A stretch of 64,000 bases of DNA from JAPPOI01 sp028818055 (lineage in GTDB: Bacteria > Pseudomonadota > Alphaproteobacteria > Rhodobacterales > Rhodobacteraceae): assembly GCA_965267405.1 (NCBI GenBank), contig OZ253954.1:1116001-1180000 (forward strand), given 5' to 3'. The number at the start of each line of letters is the position of its first letter. Position 1 is the first letter of the stretch. Shown piece after piece: positions 28,118-37,320 of this stretch. The notes beneath the pieces are model-generated. The model did no database searches and was not told where the DNA came from. It saw nothing but the letters and a program-made list of their open reading frames with translations. The translations under genes were made by a program, and so were the position numbers.

Positions 28118-29722
28118 ATGACACAGGGCCGAGTGAACCCCCAACACACTCTCGAAACCCAAGGAATAACCGGACTGGGCAACGTCTATTACAACCTGAT
28201 GGAACCCGATCTGATCTCGAAGGCCCTTTGCCTAGAGGAAGGCACACTGGGCCAAGGCGGGACTCTGCTGGTATCGACTGGCAAGTTCACCGGCCGATCA
28301 CCGCAAGACAAACACGTCGTGCGCAGCGCTTCAGTCGAGGACACCATTTGGTGGGACGCAAACCGCCCGATGTCTGAAAAAGGCTTTGATGCGCTTTACG
28401 ACGACATGATTGCCCATATGGCTGGACGCGATTACTTCGTTCAGGATCTGTTCGGCGGCGCCGACCCTACCCAGCGACTTGACGTGCGTGTTGTCACCGA
28501 ACTGGCGTGGCATTCGCTTTTCATTCGTCACATGCTGCGTCGCCCAGAGCGTGACGAACTCGACACGTTCGAACCAGAATTCACAATTATCAATTCGCCG
28601 TCGTTCAAGGCAGATCCAAAGCGGCATGACTGTCGGTCGGACACCGTCATCGCTTTGAACTTTGACCGCAAGCTGATCCTAATTGGTGGCACGGAATACG
28701 CTGGCGAGAACAAGAAATCCGTATTCACGTTGTTGAATTATCTTCTGCCGGAACGCGGCATCATGCCGATGCACTGTTCCGCAAACCATGCGCCCGGTAA
28801 CCCGGTAGACACCGCAGTCTTCTTTGGCTTGTCCGGTACCGGCAAGACTACACTGTCCGCCGACCCTCAGCGTGTACTGATCGGAGACGACGAACATGGA
28901 TGGTCGGACCGCGGCACCTTCAACTTTGAAGGTGGGTGCTACGCGAAAACGATCAATTTGAGCCGCGACGCTGAACCGGAAATCTACGACACAACAACCA
29001 AGTTCGGGACCGTCATTGAAAACATGGTCTACGATCCCGAGACCAAAGAGTTGGATTTTGAAGACGACAGTCTGACGGCCAACATGCGGTGTGCTTATCC
29101 GCTTCACTACATTTCGAACGCGTCCAAAACCGCAGTTGGCGGTCATCCGAAAAATATCATCATGTTGACCTGTGACGCCTTCGGAGTTCTGCCTCCGATT
29201 GCGCGTCTCACACCGGCGCAGGCGATGTATCATTTCTTGTCTGGCTTTACCGCAAAGGTTGCTGGAACCGAACGCGGGGTCACCGAACCGCAACCAACAT
29301 TCTCGACGTGTTTTGGCGCTCCATTCATGCCACGGCGACCAGAGGTATACGGCGAACTGCTGCGCGAGAAGATAGCGAAGCATGGAGCGACCTGCTGGTT
29401 GGTGAATACAGGCTGGACCGGCGGAGCGTATGGCGTTGGAAGTCGCATGCCAATCAAGGCGACGCGCGCGCTACTGACCGCAGCATTGGATGGATCGCTA
29501 GCCGATGCCGAGTACAGAAAAGACAAGAACTTTGGGTTCGAAGTCCCGACGCATGTCAAGGCAAGTGCTGTTCCTGACATCTTGCTCGATCCGCGCCGCA
29601 CTTGGGATGACCCGGATGCATACGACAGGCAGGCGGCCAAATTGGTTGCGATGTTTGCCGAGAACTTTGCCCAGTACGAAAACCACATCGACGACGATAT
29701 CAAAGCCGTCGCGATCAACTAA
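28118..29722 (+). CDS. pckA: Phosphoenolpyruvate carboxykinase (ATP)
   Basis: Makes PEP from oxaloacetate, the first committed step of gluconeogenesis. The 534 residues carry the ATP-type PEPCK P-loop [14 protein letters not shown], the metal/phosphate-binding GDDEHGW and [12 protein letters not shown], and the C-terminal lid region. It lies opposite the ChvGI operon, the arrangement seen in many alphaproteobacteria where ChvI and PckR-type regulators control it. The ribosome-binding site AGGAG lies 10 bases before the ATG. Confidence 0.97.
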   Translation: MTQGRVNPQHTLETQGITGLGNVYYNLMEPDLISKALCLEEGTLGQGGTLLVSTGKFTGRSPQDKHVVRSASVEDTIWWDANRPMSEKGFDALYDDMIAHMAGRDYFVQDLFGGADPTQRLDVRVVTELAWHSLFIRHMLRRPERDELDTFEPEFTIINSPSFKADPKRHDCRSDTVIALNFDRKLILIGGTEYAGENKKSVFTLLNYLLPERGIMPMHCSANHAPGNPVDTAVFFGLSGTGKTTLSADPQRVLIGDDEHGWSDRGTFNFEGGCYAKTINLSRDAEPEIYDTTTKFGTVIENMVYDPETKELDFEDDSLTANMRCAYPLHYISNASKTAVGGHPKNIIMLTCDAFGVLPPIARLTPAQAMYHFLSGFTAKVAGTERGVTEPQPTFSTCFGAPFMPRRPEVYGELLREKIAKHGATCWLVNTGWTGGAYGVGSRMPIKATRALLTAALDGSLADAEYRKDKNFGFEVPTHVKASAVPDILLDPRRTWDDPDAYDRQAAKLVAMFAENFAQYENHIDDDIKAVAIN

Positions 29723-29740
29723 TCTCAAATCCGTCGCGGT

Positions 29741-30514
29741 CTAGCCAATCAGTCCGCGGCGGATCAAGTTCAATCCACCGATAATCAGTACAACCAGAGT
29801 CGCCTTGCGGAATGCGTCCTGGCTCATCCGTTCCTGAACAGCAAAACCGATTGCCAAACCAATCAAAGATGGCACCAACAAGAACGCACTAAATGGAATT
29901 GTACTTGCGTTGAGAATTCCAGAGCGCAGGTGTGCAACCAGAAGTACGAAAGCCCCAAAACCGTATATGATCCCTTGAACGCGCATCTGCTCGTCTTTTG
30001 GTAAGTTCAATGCAGTCAGGTAGATCACAGTTGGCGGACCCCAAATGCCTGAAAGCCCTCCCAAAACACCGGCAAGGCTTCCGACTCCTAGTTCGGCCGT
30101 TCGTCGGTTGGACTGTCCGATTTGAAGTTGCCAGCCAAGCAGTTGGAGGCTGGCAAAGAAGACTACCGGAACGCCGAGGCAAAGGAACAAGACATATTCA
30201 GGCAAATGCGGGAACAGCTGCGCCGCACCCACGAGGAAAATGAACAGGATCGTCAAATAGCGCCAGTGCGCTCGCACCGAAAGAACCACATTCGCGACAC
30301 CAGTCCGAAGCGCTTGCCACACGTTCGTGAAAACAGCCGAGATGATCAAACCAGCCAACGTCAGTTCGGGTGACAGAAATGATCCTAGGCCTGAAACCAT
30401 TATCATGGGCAAAGCGAACCCTACGGTCCCCTTTACGAAACCTGCGAACACAGCAAGCGCGACCGAAAACATCAACGCCACAGTGCCAATCTCGGCAAAG
30501 ATGGTGAACGTCAT
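29741..30514 (-). CDS. TauE/SafE-family anion exporter
   Basis: A 257-residue inner-membrane protein with about eight transmembrane helices and two repeats (VALAVFAGFVKGTVGFALPMI and GSLAGVLGGLSGIWGPPTVIYLTAL), the TauE/SafE signature. Members export sulfite, sulfoacetate or related organosulfonates; the substrate here is not determined. It overlaps the DUF2161 gene by 4 bases and converges on pckA with 18 bases between stops. Confidence 0.9.
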   Translation of the reverse strand: MTFTIFAEIGTVALMFSVALAVFAGFVKGTVGFALPMIMVSGLGSFLSPELTLAGLIISAVFTNVWQALRTGVANVVLSVRAHWRYLTILFIFLVGAAQLFPHLPEYVLFLCLGVPVVFFASLQLLGWQLQIGQSNRRTAELGVGSLAGVLGGLSGIWGPPTVIYLTALNLPKDEQMRVQGIIYGFGAFVLLVAHLRSGILNASTIPFSAFLLVPSLIGLAIGFAVQERMSQDAFRKATLVVLIIGGLNLIRRGLIG

Positions 30515-31170
30515 CGCTTGACTCCGACCTCAATAGCCTGAAGCCCGGTCGCCGTTAGGCCATAGACACCGCGCTCAACCCTTTCAAACCATCCATAGTG
30601 GTTATCCGCCATCAACCGTGTGGCGTGTTTAACGTCCGCAGTACACGCCACAAAGGCACCCTTGCTGGCCCCATGTTCAGAGAGTACCTCGGCACATTTG
30701 ATTGCGTCTTGCCGGTAGGCTGTCACCAACCCGGCTCGCGTGGATCCGCCTTCATTCGGATCTCCATTTCTTTTGGCGAACTCTCGCAAAAGTGCGTCTC
30801 GCCTTTTTGCTTGCTTGCGCGGTTGATACGGTGCGGGGTCGCAATGGATTTCGACTAGTTCATCCTTCATGCGAACCGTGATCAGACCGATGCCAAGCCG
30901 ACGGCACAACATCTTCATGTTCTTGAGTGAAGACCAAAACGCGGCTCCAGTCTTGCGCGGGACAGCAATATAAACCGCGTCCGTGACCTTTAATCGCGCG
31001 ACGGCTTGATGCACCAAAGATAACGAAAAACCGGTTTTCAATTCGACGATGATCGGAGGATCATCGCCGCGTAGCGCCATGACATCAACAGGTCCAATCT
31101 CGGATTTTACTTCGTATCCCTGCCCTTCAAGGAAGGATTTGATGGGTGGATACAATTCGGTTTCTTGCAT
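30511..31170 (-). CDS. DUF2161 protein with PD-(D/E)XK nuclease fold
   Basis: The 219-residue protein starts TELYPPIKSFLEGQGYEVKSEIG and contains a nuclease-like core: Asp in GPVDVMALRGDD followed by PIIVELKTGFS, matching the D-xn-ExK metal-binding pattern. The C-terminal half is helical and positively charged. DUF2161 members are predicted PD-(D/E)XK phosphodiesterases with unknown substrate. It overlaps the TauE gene, suggesting one transcript, an odd pairing of a nuclease fold with an anion exporter. Confidence 0.8.
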   Translation of the reverse strand: MQETELYPPIKSFLEGQGYEVKSEIGPVDVMALRGDDPPIIVELKTGFSLSLVHQAVARLKVTDAVYIAVPRKTGAAFWSSLKNMKMLCRRLGIGLITVRMKDELVEIHCDPAPYQPRKQAKRRDALLREFAKRNGDPNEGGSTRAGLVTAYRQDAIKCAEVLSEHGASKGAFVACTADVKHATRLMADNHYGWFERVERGVYGLTATGLQAIEVGVKR

Positions 31171-31209
31171 GGCTGCTCGGGCCCTTCGTTAGCCCAAGCA
31201 TGCCGAAAG

Positions 31210-31239
31210 CTCCGCAACGCATCAAGGTGCGCTGCGGAG
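31210..31239. terminator. 12-bp hairpin between small ORF and DUF2161 gene
   Basis: CTCCGCAACGCA / TCAAGG / TGCGCTGCGGAG makes a 12-bp stem with one G-U pair. No long T-run follows (minus side CTTTCGG), so it could be a terminator, attenuator or mRNA-stabilising stem. Confidence 0.55.
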
Positions 31240-31246
31240 CAATTTG

Positions 31247-31429
31247 TTAGCGGCCTCCTGTACGGCCCGGTATCAATTTCGGTCGACCACCTGATTGCAG
31301 CCCTTTGGATTGATACTTCGGTTGCGACTGCACCAGTCGCCGACTGAAGACTGACGGCTTGTTTTGAGTTGCCTTTGGCAACAGGCTGTTCATTCCGCTC
31401 TTGGCGGAACGTTTCCGTGATTTGGGCAT
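31247..31429 (-). CDS. Small basic protein, unknown (possible)
   Basis: A 60-residue open frame with strongly basic composition (starts MPKSRKRSAKSGMNSLLPKA, ends RTGGR). AAGGG lies seven bases before the ATG. No homolog is recognised, and chance cannot be excluded. The hairpin at 31210-31239 follows it, and the mini-ORFs of 31496-31588 precede it. Confidence 0.35.
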   Translation of the reverse strand: MPKSRKRSAKSGMNSLLPKATQNKPSVFSRRLVQSQPKYQSKGLQSGGRPKLIPGRTGGR

Positions 31430-31481
31430 AAGTGCACCCTTTTCGCTGAATTGGAGAAAATCGCACGGCGCGCGGTTCAAG

Positions 31482-31495
31482 CCCCGCAAACGGGG
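31482..31495 (-). other. Short hairpin immediately after mini-ORF 2
   Basis: CCCCG / CAAA / CGGGG is a perfect 5-bp GC stem that begins on the base following the stop codon of the 31496-31513 mini-ORF. Confidence 0.4.
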
Positions 31496-31513
31496 TTAGC
31501 CAGCTTGGTCCAT
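31496..31513 (-). CDS. Mini-ORF encoding MDQAG (possible leader peptide)
   Basis: ATG GAC CAA GCT GGC TAA on the minus strand, with AGGAG at 31524-31528 (10 bases upstream) and a GC hairpin right after the stop. It is too short for ordinary gene calls. It resembles a translated leader. Unproven. Confidence 0.3.
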   Translation of the reverse strand: MDQAG

Positions 31514-31570
31514 TGTCAGGATGCTCCTAATTGAAAAGGGGCGCATGAGCGCAGAAAGGATGGGCGGGCG

Positions 31571-31588
31571 CTAAGCCAGATCGTCCAT
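31571..31588 (-). CDS. Mini-ORF encoding MDDLA (possible leader peptide)
   Basis: ATG GAC GAT CTG GCT TAG on the minus strand. Its ribosome-binding site AAAAGGAGGA (31597-31606) is among the strongest in the window, at a good 8-base spacing. Such a strong site before a five-codon frame suggests a real translated leader. The 560-base region 31171-31731 otherwise holds only the small ORF and the ppaC promoter. Confidence 0.35.
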   Translation of the reverse strand: MDDLA

Positions 31589-31668
31589 TTCGAAAGTCCT
31601 CCTTTTCAGGTGAAGGCATTCTAACAACCGGTGCTTCGAGCGTCAAAGCGCAGCGACATTTCATCGGG

Positions 31669-31696
31669 GTGACAATGCCTCGCCCACTGTTATAAG
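31669..31696 (+). promoter_or_regulatory. Putative sigma-70 promoter of ppaC
   Basis: GTGACA (31669-31674), 16 bases, then TATAAG (31691-31696), which begins 41 bases before the ppaC ATG. The -35 box differs from TTGACA at one base and the -10 from TATAAT at one base. Confidence 0.45.
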
Positions 31697-31731
31697 GCGC
31701 GCGAAGTAACAGTATTCACGGATCAAGAAAC

Positions 31732-32652
31732 ATGACCATCAAAGTCTTCGGGCACAAATCTCCCGACACGGACTCTACGGGTTCGCCCATCATTTGGGCG
31801 TGGTATTTGAACGAGTGCCGGGGCCAGTCAGCCGAGCCGAGGTTGCTTGGCGAACCAAATACCGAGGCTTTGTTTGTGCTAAAGCACTGGGGATTGGAAA
31901 AGCCCAATCATTTGGACGACGTGACCGAAGCAGATGACGTTGTGGTTGTGGATACGAACAATGAAGCCGAACTGCCTGACGGCATCAATTCGGCAAACAT
32001 AATTGAGATCATTGACCACCATTTGCTGCAAGGTGGACTGAAAACGAAGTCACCTATCAGTATTACCGTAAGGCCCGTCGCTTGCACTGCAACGATCATG
32101 CACGACCTTATGGGTAGCGATGCCGCGAAAATGCCTAAGGCGATCAAAGGCGCAATGTTGTCGTGCATCCTGTCAGATACCTTGGAATTCCGGTCGCCGA
32201 CGACTACGGACGTTGATCGGAAACTGGCCGAGGATCTGGCGTCAGATTTGGGAATTCGAATTCAGGACTATGCAGCCGAAATGTTCGCAGCAAAGTCCGA
32301 CGTATCGTCGTTTTCGAACAGCGAATTGCTGCGAATGGATAGCAAGCAGTACGAAGTCGATGGAACGAAATTCCGGGTATCCGTTCTTGAAACGACATCG
32401 CCGTCGACAGTTCTGGCACGCAAAGTCGATCTGATGGAAGACATGGCGACTGTCGCCGAAGAAGACGGTGTGGATCAGGTGTTGTTCTTCCTGATCGATA
32501 TCCTGAATGAAGAAGCCCTGCTTTTCGTTCCCAACGAGTTAACAAAATCCGTTGCTGAAAAAAGCTTCGGCGCAGAAGTTACCGGTGACATCGTCAGTCT
32601 GCCGGGCGTCGTTAGCCGGAAAAAACAAATTATCCCTTCGTTGAAAGTCTGA
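31732..32652 (+). CDS. ppaC: Manganese-dependent inorganic pyrophosphatase
   Basis: Hydrolyses pyrophosphate to two phosphates. The 306-residue protein is a family II (DHH) enzyme: FGHKSPDTDS at the N-terminus, VVDTNN, the DHH motif in EIIDHHLL, and a C-terminal DHHA2 domain ending SRKKQIIPSL. The length matches the family. The HAD hydrolase gene follows within 3 bases. Confidence 0.95.
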   Translation: MTIKVFGHKSPDTDSTGSPIIWAWYLNECRGQSAEPRLLGEPNTEALFVLKHWGLEKPNHLDDVTEADDVVVVDTNNEAELPDGINSANIIEIIDHHLLQGGLKTKSPISITVRPVACTATIMHDLMGSDAAKMPKAIKGAMLSCILSDTLEFRSPTTTDVDRKLAEDLASDLGIRIQDYAAEMFAAKSDVSSFSNSELLRMDSKQYEVDGTKFRVSVLETTSPSTVLARKVDLMEDMATVAEEDGVDQVLFFLIDILNEEALLFVPNELTKSVAEKSFGAEVTGDIVSLPGVVSRKKQIIPSLKV

Positions 32653-32655
32653 TCC

Positions 32656-33531
32656 GTGGTCCAGATCGTCGACAGCCTTGCCAGTATCTCGGACCGCTAT
32701 GATGCGCTCTTCTGCGATCTTTGGGGATGCCTGCATGACGGATTGCGCCCATTTCCGGAAGCTGTCGAGGCACTGCGTGGTTTTCGCGCCAAGGGTGGCA
32801 AGGTTGTTCTGTTGACGAATGCGCCTCGACCTCGCGCGTCTGTCGAACGGCAGCTCGATGAACAGATTGGCGTGCCACGCGATTGCTGGGATGTCATCGC
32901 GACGAGCGGTGATAGTGCCCGTGCAGCGATGTTTCGGGGTGTGGTCGGCGAGAAAGTCTGGTTCATGGGGCAAGACTACGATCTGACGTTCTTCGAACCA
33001 TTGAAGATCATCGACGACCCAGTGGACGTCAGACGGGTTCCGTTAGAAGACGCAACGGGTATCGCGTGCCTTGGACCGTTTGACGCTCATGCCAACCCGG
33101 ACGTCAACAGACCCGAGTTTTTGTTTGCCAAGCAGAAGGGATTGAAACTTCTTTGCGCAAACCCCGATATCGTTGTCGATCGTGGCGAAACTCGGGAATG
33201 GTGCGCTGGCGCGCTGGCCAAGCTTTACACTGAAATGGGTGGCGAAAGCCTGTATTTCGGCAAGCCACACCCGCCGGTTTACGATCTTGCTCGCCGGCGA
33301 TTGGCGGCGCTCGATTCTCCGATCTCAGATGATCGCATCCTCTGCGTCGGTGATGGCATCATTACCGACATAAAAGGTGCCTTGGGCGAGGACCTGGACA
33401 GCCTTTACATTACTGGTGGCTTGGCACGCGAAGAAACGAAGACATCGCGACAGCCGGAGCAGGATGCGCTTGATGCATATATTCAGTCTCAACAACTGAC
33501 TCCGACGTACGCGATCGGCTACCTTCGCTAG
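32656..33531 (+). CDS. HAD-superfamily hydrolase (TIGR01459-type, class IIA)
   Basis: The 291-residue protein has the HAD nucleophile region DALFCDLWGCLHDGL (Asp followed by x-W), motif II LLTNAPRPRA and a C-terminal ILCVGDGIITDIKGA motif. Class IIA members with this pattern are sugar-phosphatase-like; TIGR01459 is alphaproteobacterial and uncharacterised. The start is GTG at 32656, 3 bases after ppaC, so the two are one unit. Confidence 0.9.
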   Translation: MVQIVDSLASISDRYDALFCDLWGCLHDGLRPFPEAVEALRGFRAKGGKVVLLTNAPRPRASVERQLDEQIGVPRDCWDVIATSGDSARAAMFRGVVGEKVWFMGQDYDLTFFEPLKIIDDPVDVRRVPLEDATGIACLGPFDAHANPDVNRPEFLFAKQKGLKLLCANPDIVVDRGETREWCAGALAKLYTEMGGESLYFGKPHPPVYDLARRRLAALDSPISDDRILCVGDGIITDIKGALGEDLDSLYITGGLAREETKTSRQPEQDALDAYIQSQQLTPTYAIGYLR

Positions 33532-33577
33532 TGCCACGGAAAAATCGGGGCTCGCGAACCACAACTCGGCTCAACGC

Positions 33578-33608
33578 AAAAAAAGACCCCGCTTGGACAA
33601 GCGGGGTC
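33578..33608 (-). terminator. Rho-independent terminator of ccrM
   Basis: On the minus strand GACCCCGCTT / GTCC / AAGCGGGGTC is a perfect 10-bp stem followed by TTTTTTT. It ends transcription of ccrM 46 bases past its stop. Confidence 0.9.
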
Positions 33609-33654
33609 AAGTCAGTGCCGTGGGCGGCCACAGGCACCGGCGGTAAGCTTGAAT

Positions 33655-34846
<1,192 letters not shown>

Positions 34847-34868
34847 AAGAGGTTACGATTTTCTCTTG

Positions 34869-35477
34869 TCACAACATATTGTGGACGGTCTTGAATGAAC
34901 GTCTATGGTGTGGGGTCACCCCAAGAGCGAGGAGCGCCTCACGATGCGCTTTTGTGGGATATCCAGCATTCTTTTCCCAGCCGTAACCGGGGTGCTGTTG
35001 CGCCAAATCCACCATGATGCGATCACGCACCACCTTCGCGACGATAGACGCAGCGGCAATCGATAACGATCTGCCATCGCCTTTGATCAAGGCCGAAGCT
35101 GGGCACCCGAGATTTGCCGGGATCATGTTTCCGTCAACAAGCGCGTGGTCCACGGGAACTCCCAAACCTTTTAGCGCACGCTCCATAGCGAGATGCGATG
35201 CGCGGAGGATGTTCACCTCATCGATTTCCGCAACAGAGGCATGAGATACAGACACCCTTGCGCATTCCCAAAGCTCCGCCGCTATTCGGTCGCGGGCGGA
35301 AACCGAAAGTTTTTTCGAGTCATTCAATCCAATGGGAATGCGGTCCGGATCCAAAATCACAGCTGCCGCAGTGACCGGGCCAGCCAGTGGCCCGCGTCCA
35401 ACCTCATCAATTCCAGCTATGGTTCTTGCCCCACTTGCGAGCAAGCCGCGTTCTTCTTGGAAATCTGGTCCTGCCAT
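34869..35477 (-). CDS. rnhB: Ribonuclease HII
   Basis: Removes RNA from RNA-DNA hybrids, including single ribonucleotides in DNA. The 202-residue protein carries the RNase HII catalytic residues: IDEVGRGPLAGPV, the GPLA region, and DHALVDGN. The ATG at 35477 gives the family start; an in-frame GTG at 35510 adds 11 residues. It lies upstream of ccrM in the same direction. Confidence 0.95.
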   Translation of the reverse strand: MAGPDFQEERGLLASGARTIAGIDEVGRGPLAGPVTAAAVILDPDRIPIGLNDSKKLSVSARDRIAAELWECARVSVSHASVAEIDEVNILRASHLAMERALKGLGVPVDHALVDGNMIPANLGCPASALIKGDGRSLSIAAASIVAKVVRDRIMVDLAQQHPGYGWEKNAGYPTKAHREALLALGVTPHHRRSFKTVHNML

Positions 35478-35515
35478 GGGCGGAGAGAATACCAAATCAC
35501 TGCGCACCACAAGGA

Positions 35516-35548
35516 AAGGGCGACGCCCCAGTTAGCGTCGCCCTTCTT
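35516..35548. terminator. Hairpin terminator upstream of rnhB
   Basis: AAGGGCGACGC / CCCAGTTA / GCGTCGCCCTT is a perfect 11-bp stem followed by CTTCTT on plus and TCCTT on minus. It lies between the 35677-36177 gene and rnhB, so it probably ends transcription from the former. Confidence 0.7.
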
Positions 35549-35676
35549 ACTCTTACGTCTTCACTCGTGAGACCGTTACAACATCCCACTCGTTACTCAA
35601 ACTTGGGCCGGAGTTTTGGCCCCGACCCTCCGACGCGAAAGGAGATGTGCGGGATATCCACGTCGGAAACTGAAAC

Positions 35677-36177
35677 TCAACGTCTGGCGACCTTCCAGCC
35701 GTCACGACGCAAACACCGAGCGCCGTAGATTGACTGAAACCGACCGTTCGTTCGCACGATGGTCTCGCAGGACCTCGGCAAACGGTCGGCATATCGGTAA
35801 TTTCTTTCAAGACATCTGGACTGGTACCCAAGCCGCTCACCGCGATTGGTTTCAATCACGCGCAAACATGTCCTCGGCAACGGCTTGTTTCGGGCGGCTT
35901 TGATCTTCGTGTCCCGATTTTTGTGGTACGGTCGAATTGTGCCGTCAATTATCCGACGGTTGTCATAGGTTGAGTACTGCTCGACAGATCTGCGATGCGC
36001 TGATGCTGCCGCTTTCTTCCTGTCATTCCGATCATCGATGGCTTTCGCGATGATTGCCAACGCCGCCGCCCCAGCAATCCACTTTGCCAGGTCATCGCTA
36101 TCCGCCTGCGCCGGAGCGGGTACCGCCATGCCCAAGGCAATCGCGAAACCCGAGATTGTTGCGGTGAACCTATTCAT
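35677..36177 (-). CDS. Exported Arg/Cys-rich protein, unknown function
   Basis: The 166-residue product has a signal peptide (MNRFTATISGFAIALGMAVPAPAQA), then a short hydrophobic stretch (WIAGAAALAIIAKAI) and a basic region. Its C-terminus has two similar Cys pairs: LPRTCLRVIE...SRCLERNY and LPRSCETIV...ARCLRRDG, evidently an internal duplication. No domain is recognised. The cysteines could form disulfides in the periplasm. Confidence 0.7.
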   Translation of the reverse strand: MNRFTATISGFAIALGMAVPAPAQADSDDLAKWIAGAAALAIIAKAIDDRNDRKKAAASAHRRSVEQYSTYDNRRIIDGTIRPYHKNRDTKIKAARNKPLPRTCLRVIETNRGERLGYQSRCLERNYRYADRLPRSCETIVRTNGRFQSIYGARCLRRDGWKVARR

Positions 36178-36347
36178 GTCAGCCCCTTTTCAATTCAAAC
36201 AACGTTAAATGGCAGCATTGTTGCCCGTGGTTTCGATTTGGAGTGGGAGCAGAGAGACAAGCAATATCTGGCCACTGCTATGCGATAACAATGCTGCAAG
36301 TGGTGGATGTTATTGATTTTCCGCGCGTAACCACACAGGCTCTGCTT

Positions 36348-36644
36348 ATGACTTACGCACGATATCTATTCCTGGCTTTTGTTGGCGTTCTGGCATTCGC
36401 CGGTTCGGTTCAAGCCGCTTGTTTTGCTGACTACAAAGCGAAACGAGATAACCCGCTTAAACTTCACTATGGTGTCATCCAGGTTGACGTTTCACCGTGT
36501 GAAATGTCCAAAGCAGTAGAAGCCCAAGTGAAGGGGCGCGTAAAGGCCGGTGGCTGGACGCTTTTGCAAGTGCAATCGGTTTTTGACGACAGTGGTTTGG
36601 AAAGCAGGAAAAAAGATGCAGGACAATACTTCCTCCGTTTCTGA
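36348..36644 (+). CDS. Small exported protein, unknown function
   Basis: The 98-residue product has a signal peptide (MTYARYLFLAFVGVLAFAGSVQA) and a short mature domain with two cysteines (ACFADYK and VSPCEMSKA). It overlaps the next gene by 29 bases in another frame, suggesting linked expression. No family is recognised. The ATG at 36348 is chosen because upstream codons do not look coding. Confidence 0.65.
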   Translation: MTYARYLFLAFVGVLAFAGSVQAACFADYKAKRDNPLKLHYGVIQVDVSPCEMSKAVEAQVKGRVKAGGWTLLQVQSVFDDSGLESRKKDAGQYFLRF

Positions 36645-37320
36645 CGCAAAAGCCGCCGGAACCAGAGTTGTTGCGCTTGGAATTGCCGCCGTTGTCCTGA
36701 TCCTGGGAAGCACGGCTACATTTCTACTTTGGAGGTTGCCCGCCGCTGACGCCTTCAACAACCGGGTTGAACGGCTGTTCATTGAGAACACCGACCTCAC
36801 ATCAGAAGCGGAAATCAAGCTTTTGGAGATCATCGCGCAATCAGGAACGATTTTTGGCGAAACGCTGTCGAGCTATCGTTTTGTAATCTTTGTCTTAATG
36901 CTGTTCGCGACCGGACTTCTGATTGCATGCTTCGTTTTCGTTGTCACCATCATGATCTTGAACCGACGCATCGGGGCAATCGAACGTCAGGGGATTCAAG
37001 TCTCGTCTCTGATCATTAGCCGAGATGAAAACATCGTCGCCATGAATGACATGGAATTCACACTGACGGCGGCGGCGATGGAGACATTGTCTGTTCTTGC
37101 CGAAGCGCGAATGGATGGTGACGTTCTGACGGGCGCCCAGATCGAGGCCATGATCTCAGGCAAGTCGCTTGAAGATTGCGAAGAAGCCGCTGGCGCAACG
37201 CGTATCAAGCGGCTGCGCGATGCTCTCGGCAATCAATTGGTTTCGGAGCTTCTGATCAAGACAATTGCGCGGCAAGGCTATGTCCTGTCGATCGATCAGA
37301 CTGCGATCAAGATGCTCTAG
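36616..37320 (+). CDS. Membrane-anchored winged-helix (OmpR-type) DNA-binding protein
   Basis: The 234-residue product has two transmembrane helices (about residues 18-40 and 88-110) enclosing a short periplasmic part. The C-terminal cytoplasmic domain ends LTAAAMETLSVLAEA...RIKRLRDALGN...ARQGYVLSI, the layout of an OmpR/PhoB winged helix. ToxR/CadC proteins put this domain at the N-terminus; here it is C-terminal. It overlaps the small exported protein gene, a possible sensor partner. The ATG at 36616 is inferred; the frame is open to 36550. Confidence 0.7.
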   Translation: MQDNTSSVSDAKAAGTRVVALGIAAVVLILGSTATFLLWRLPAADAFNNRVERLFIENTDLTSEAEIKLLEIIAQSGTIFGETLSSYRFVIFVLMLFATGLLIACFVFVVTIMILNRRIGAIERQGIQVSSLIISRDENIVAMNDMEFTLTAAAMETLSVLAEARMDGDVLTGAQIEAMISGKSLEDCEEAAGATRIKRLRDALGNQLVSELLIKTIARQGYVLSIDQTAIKML

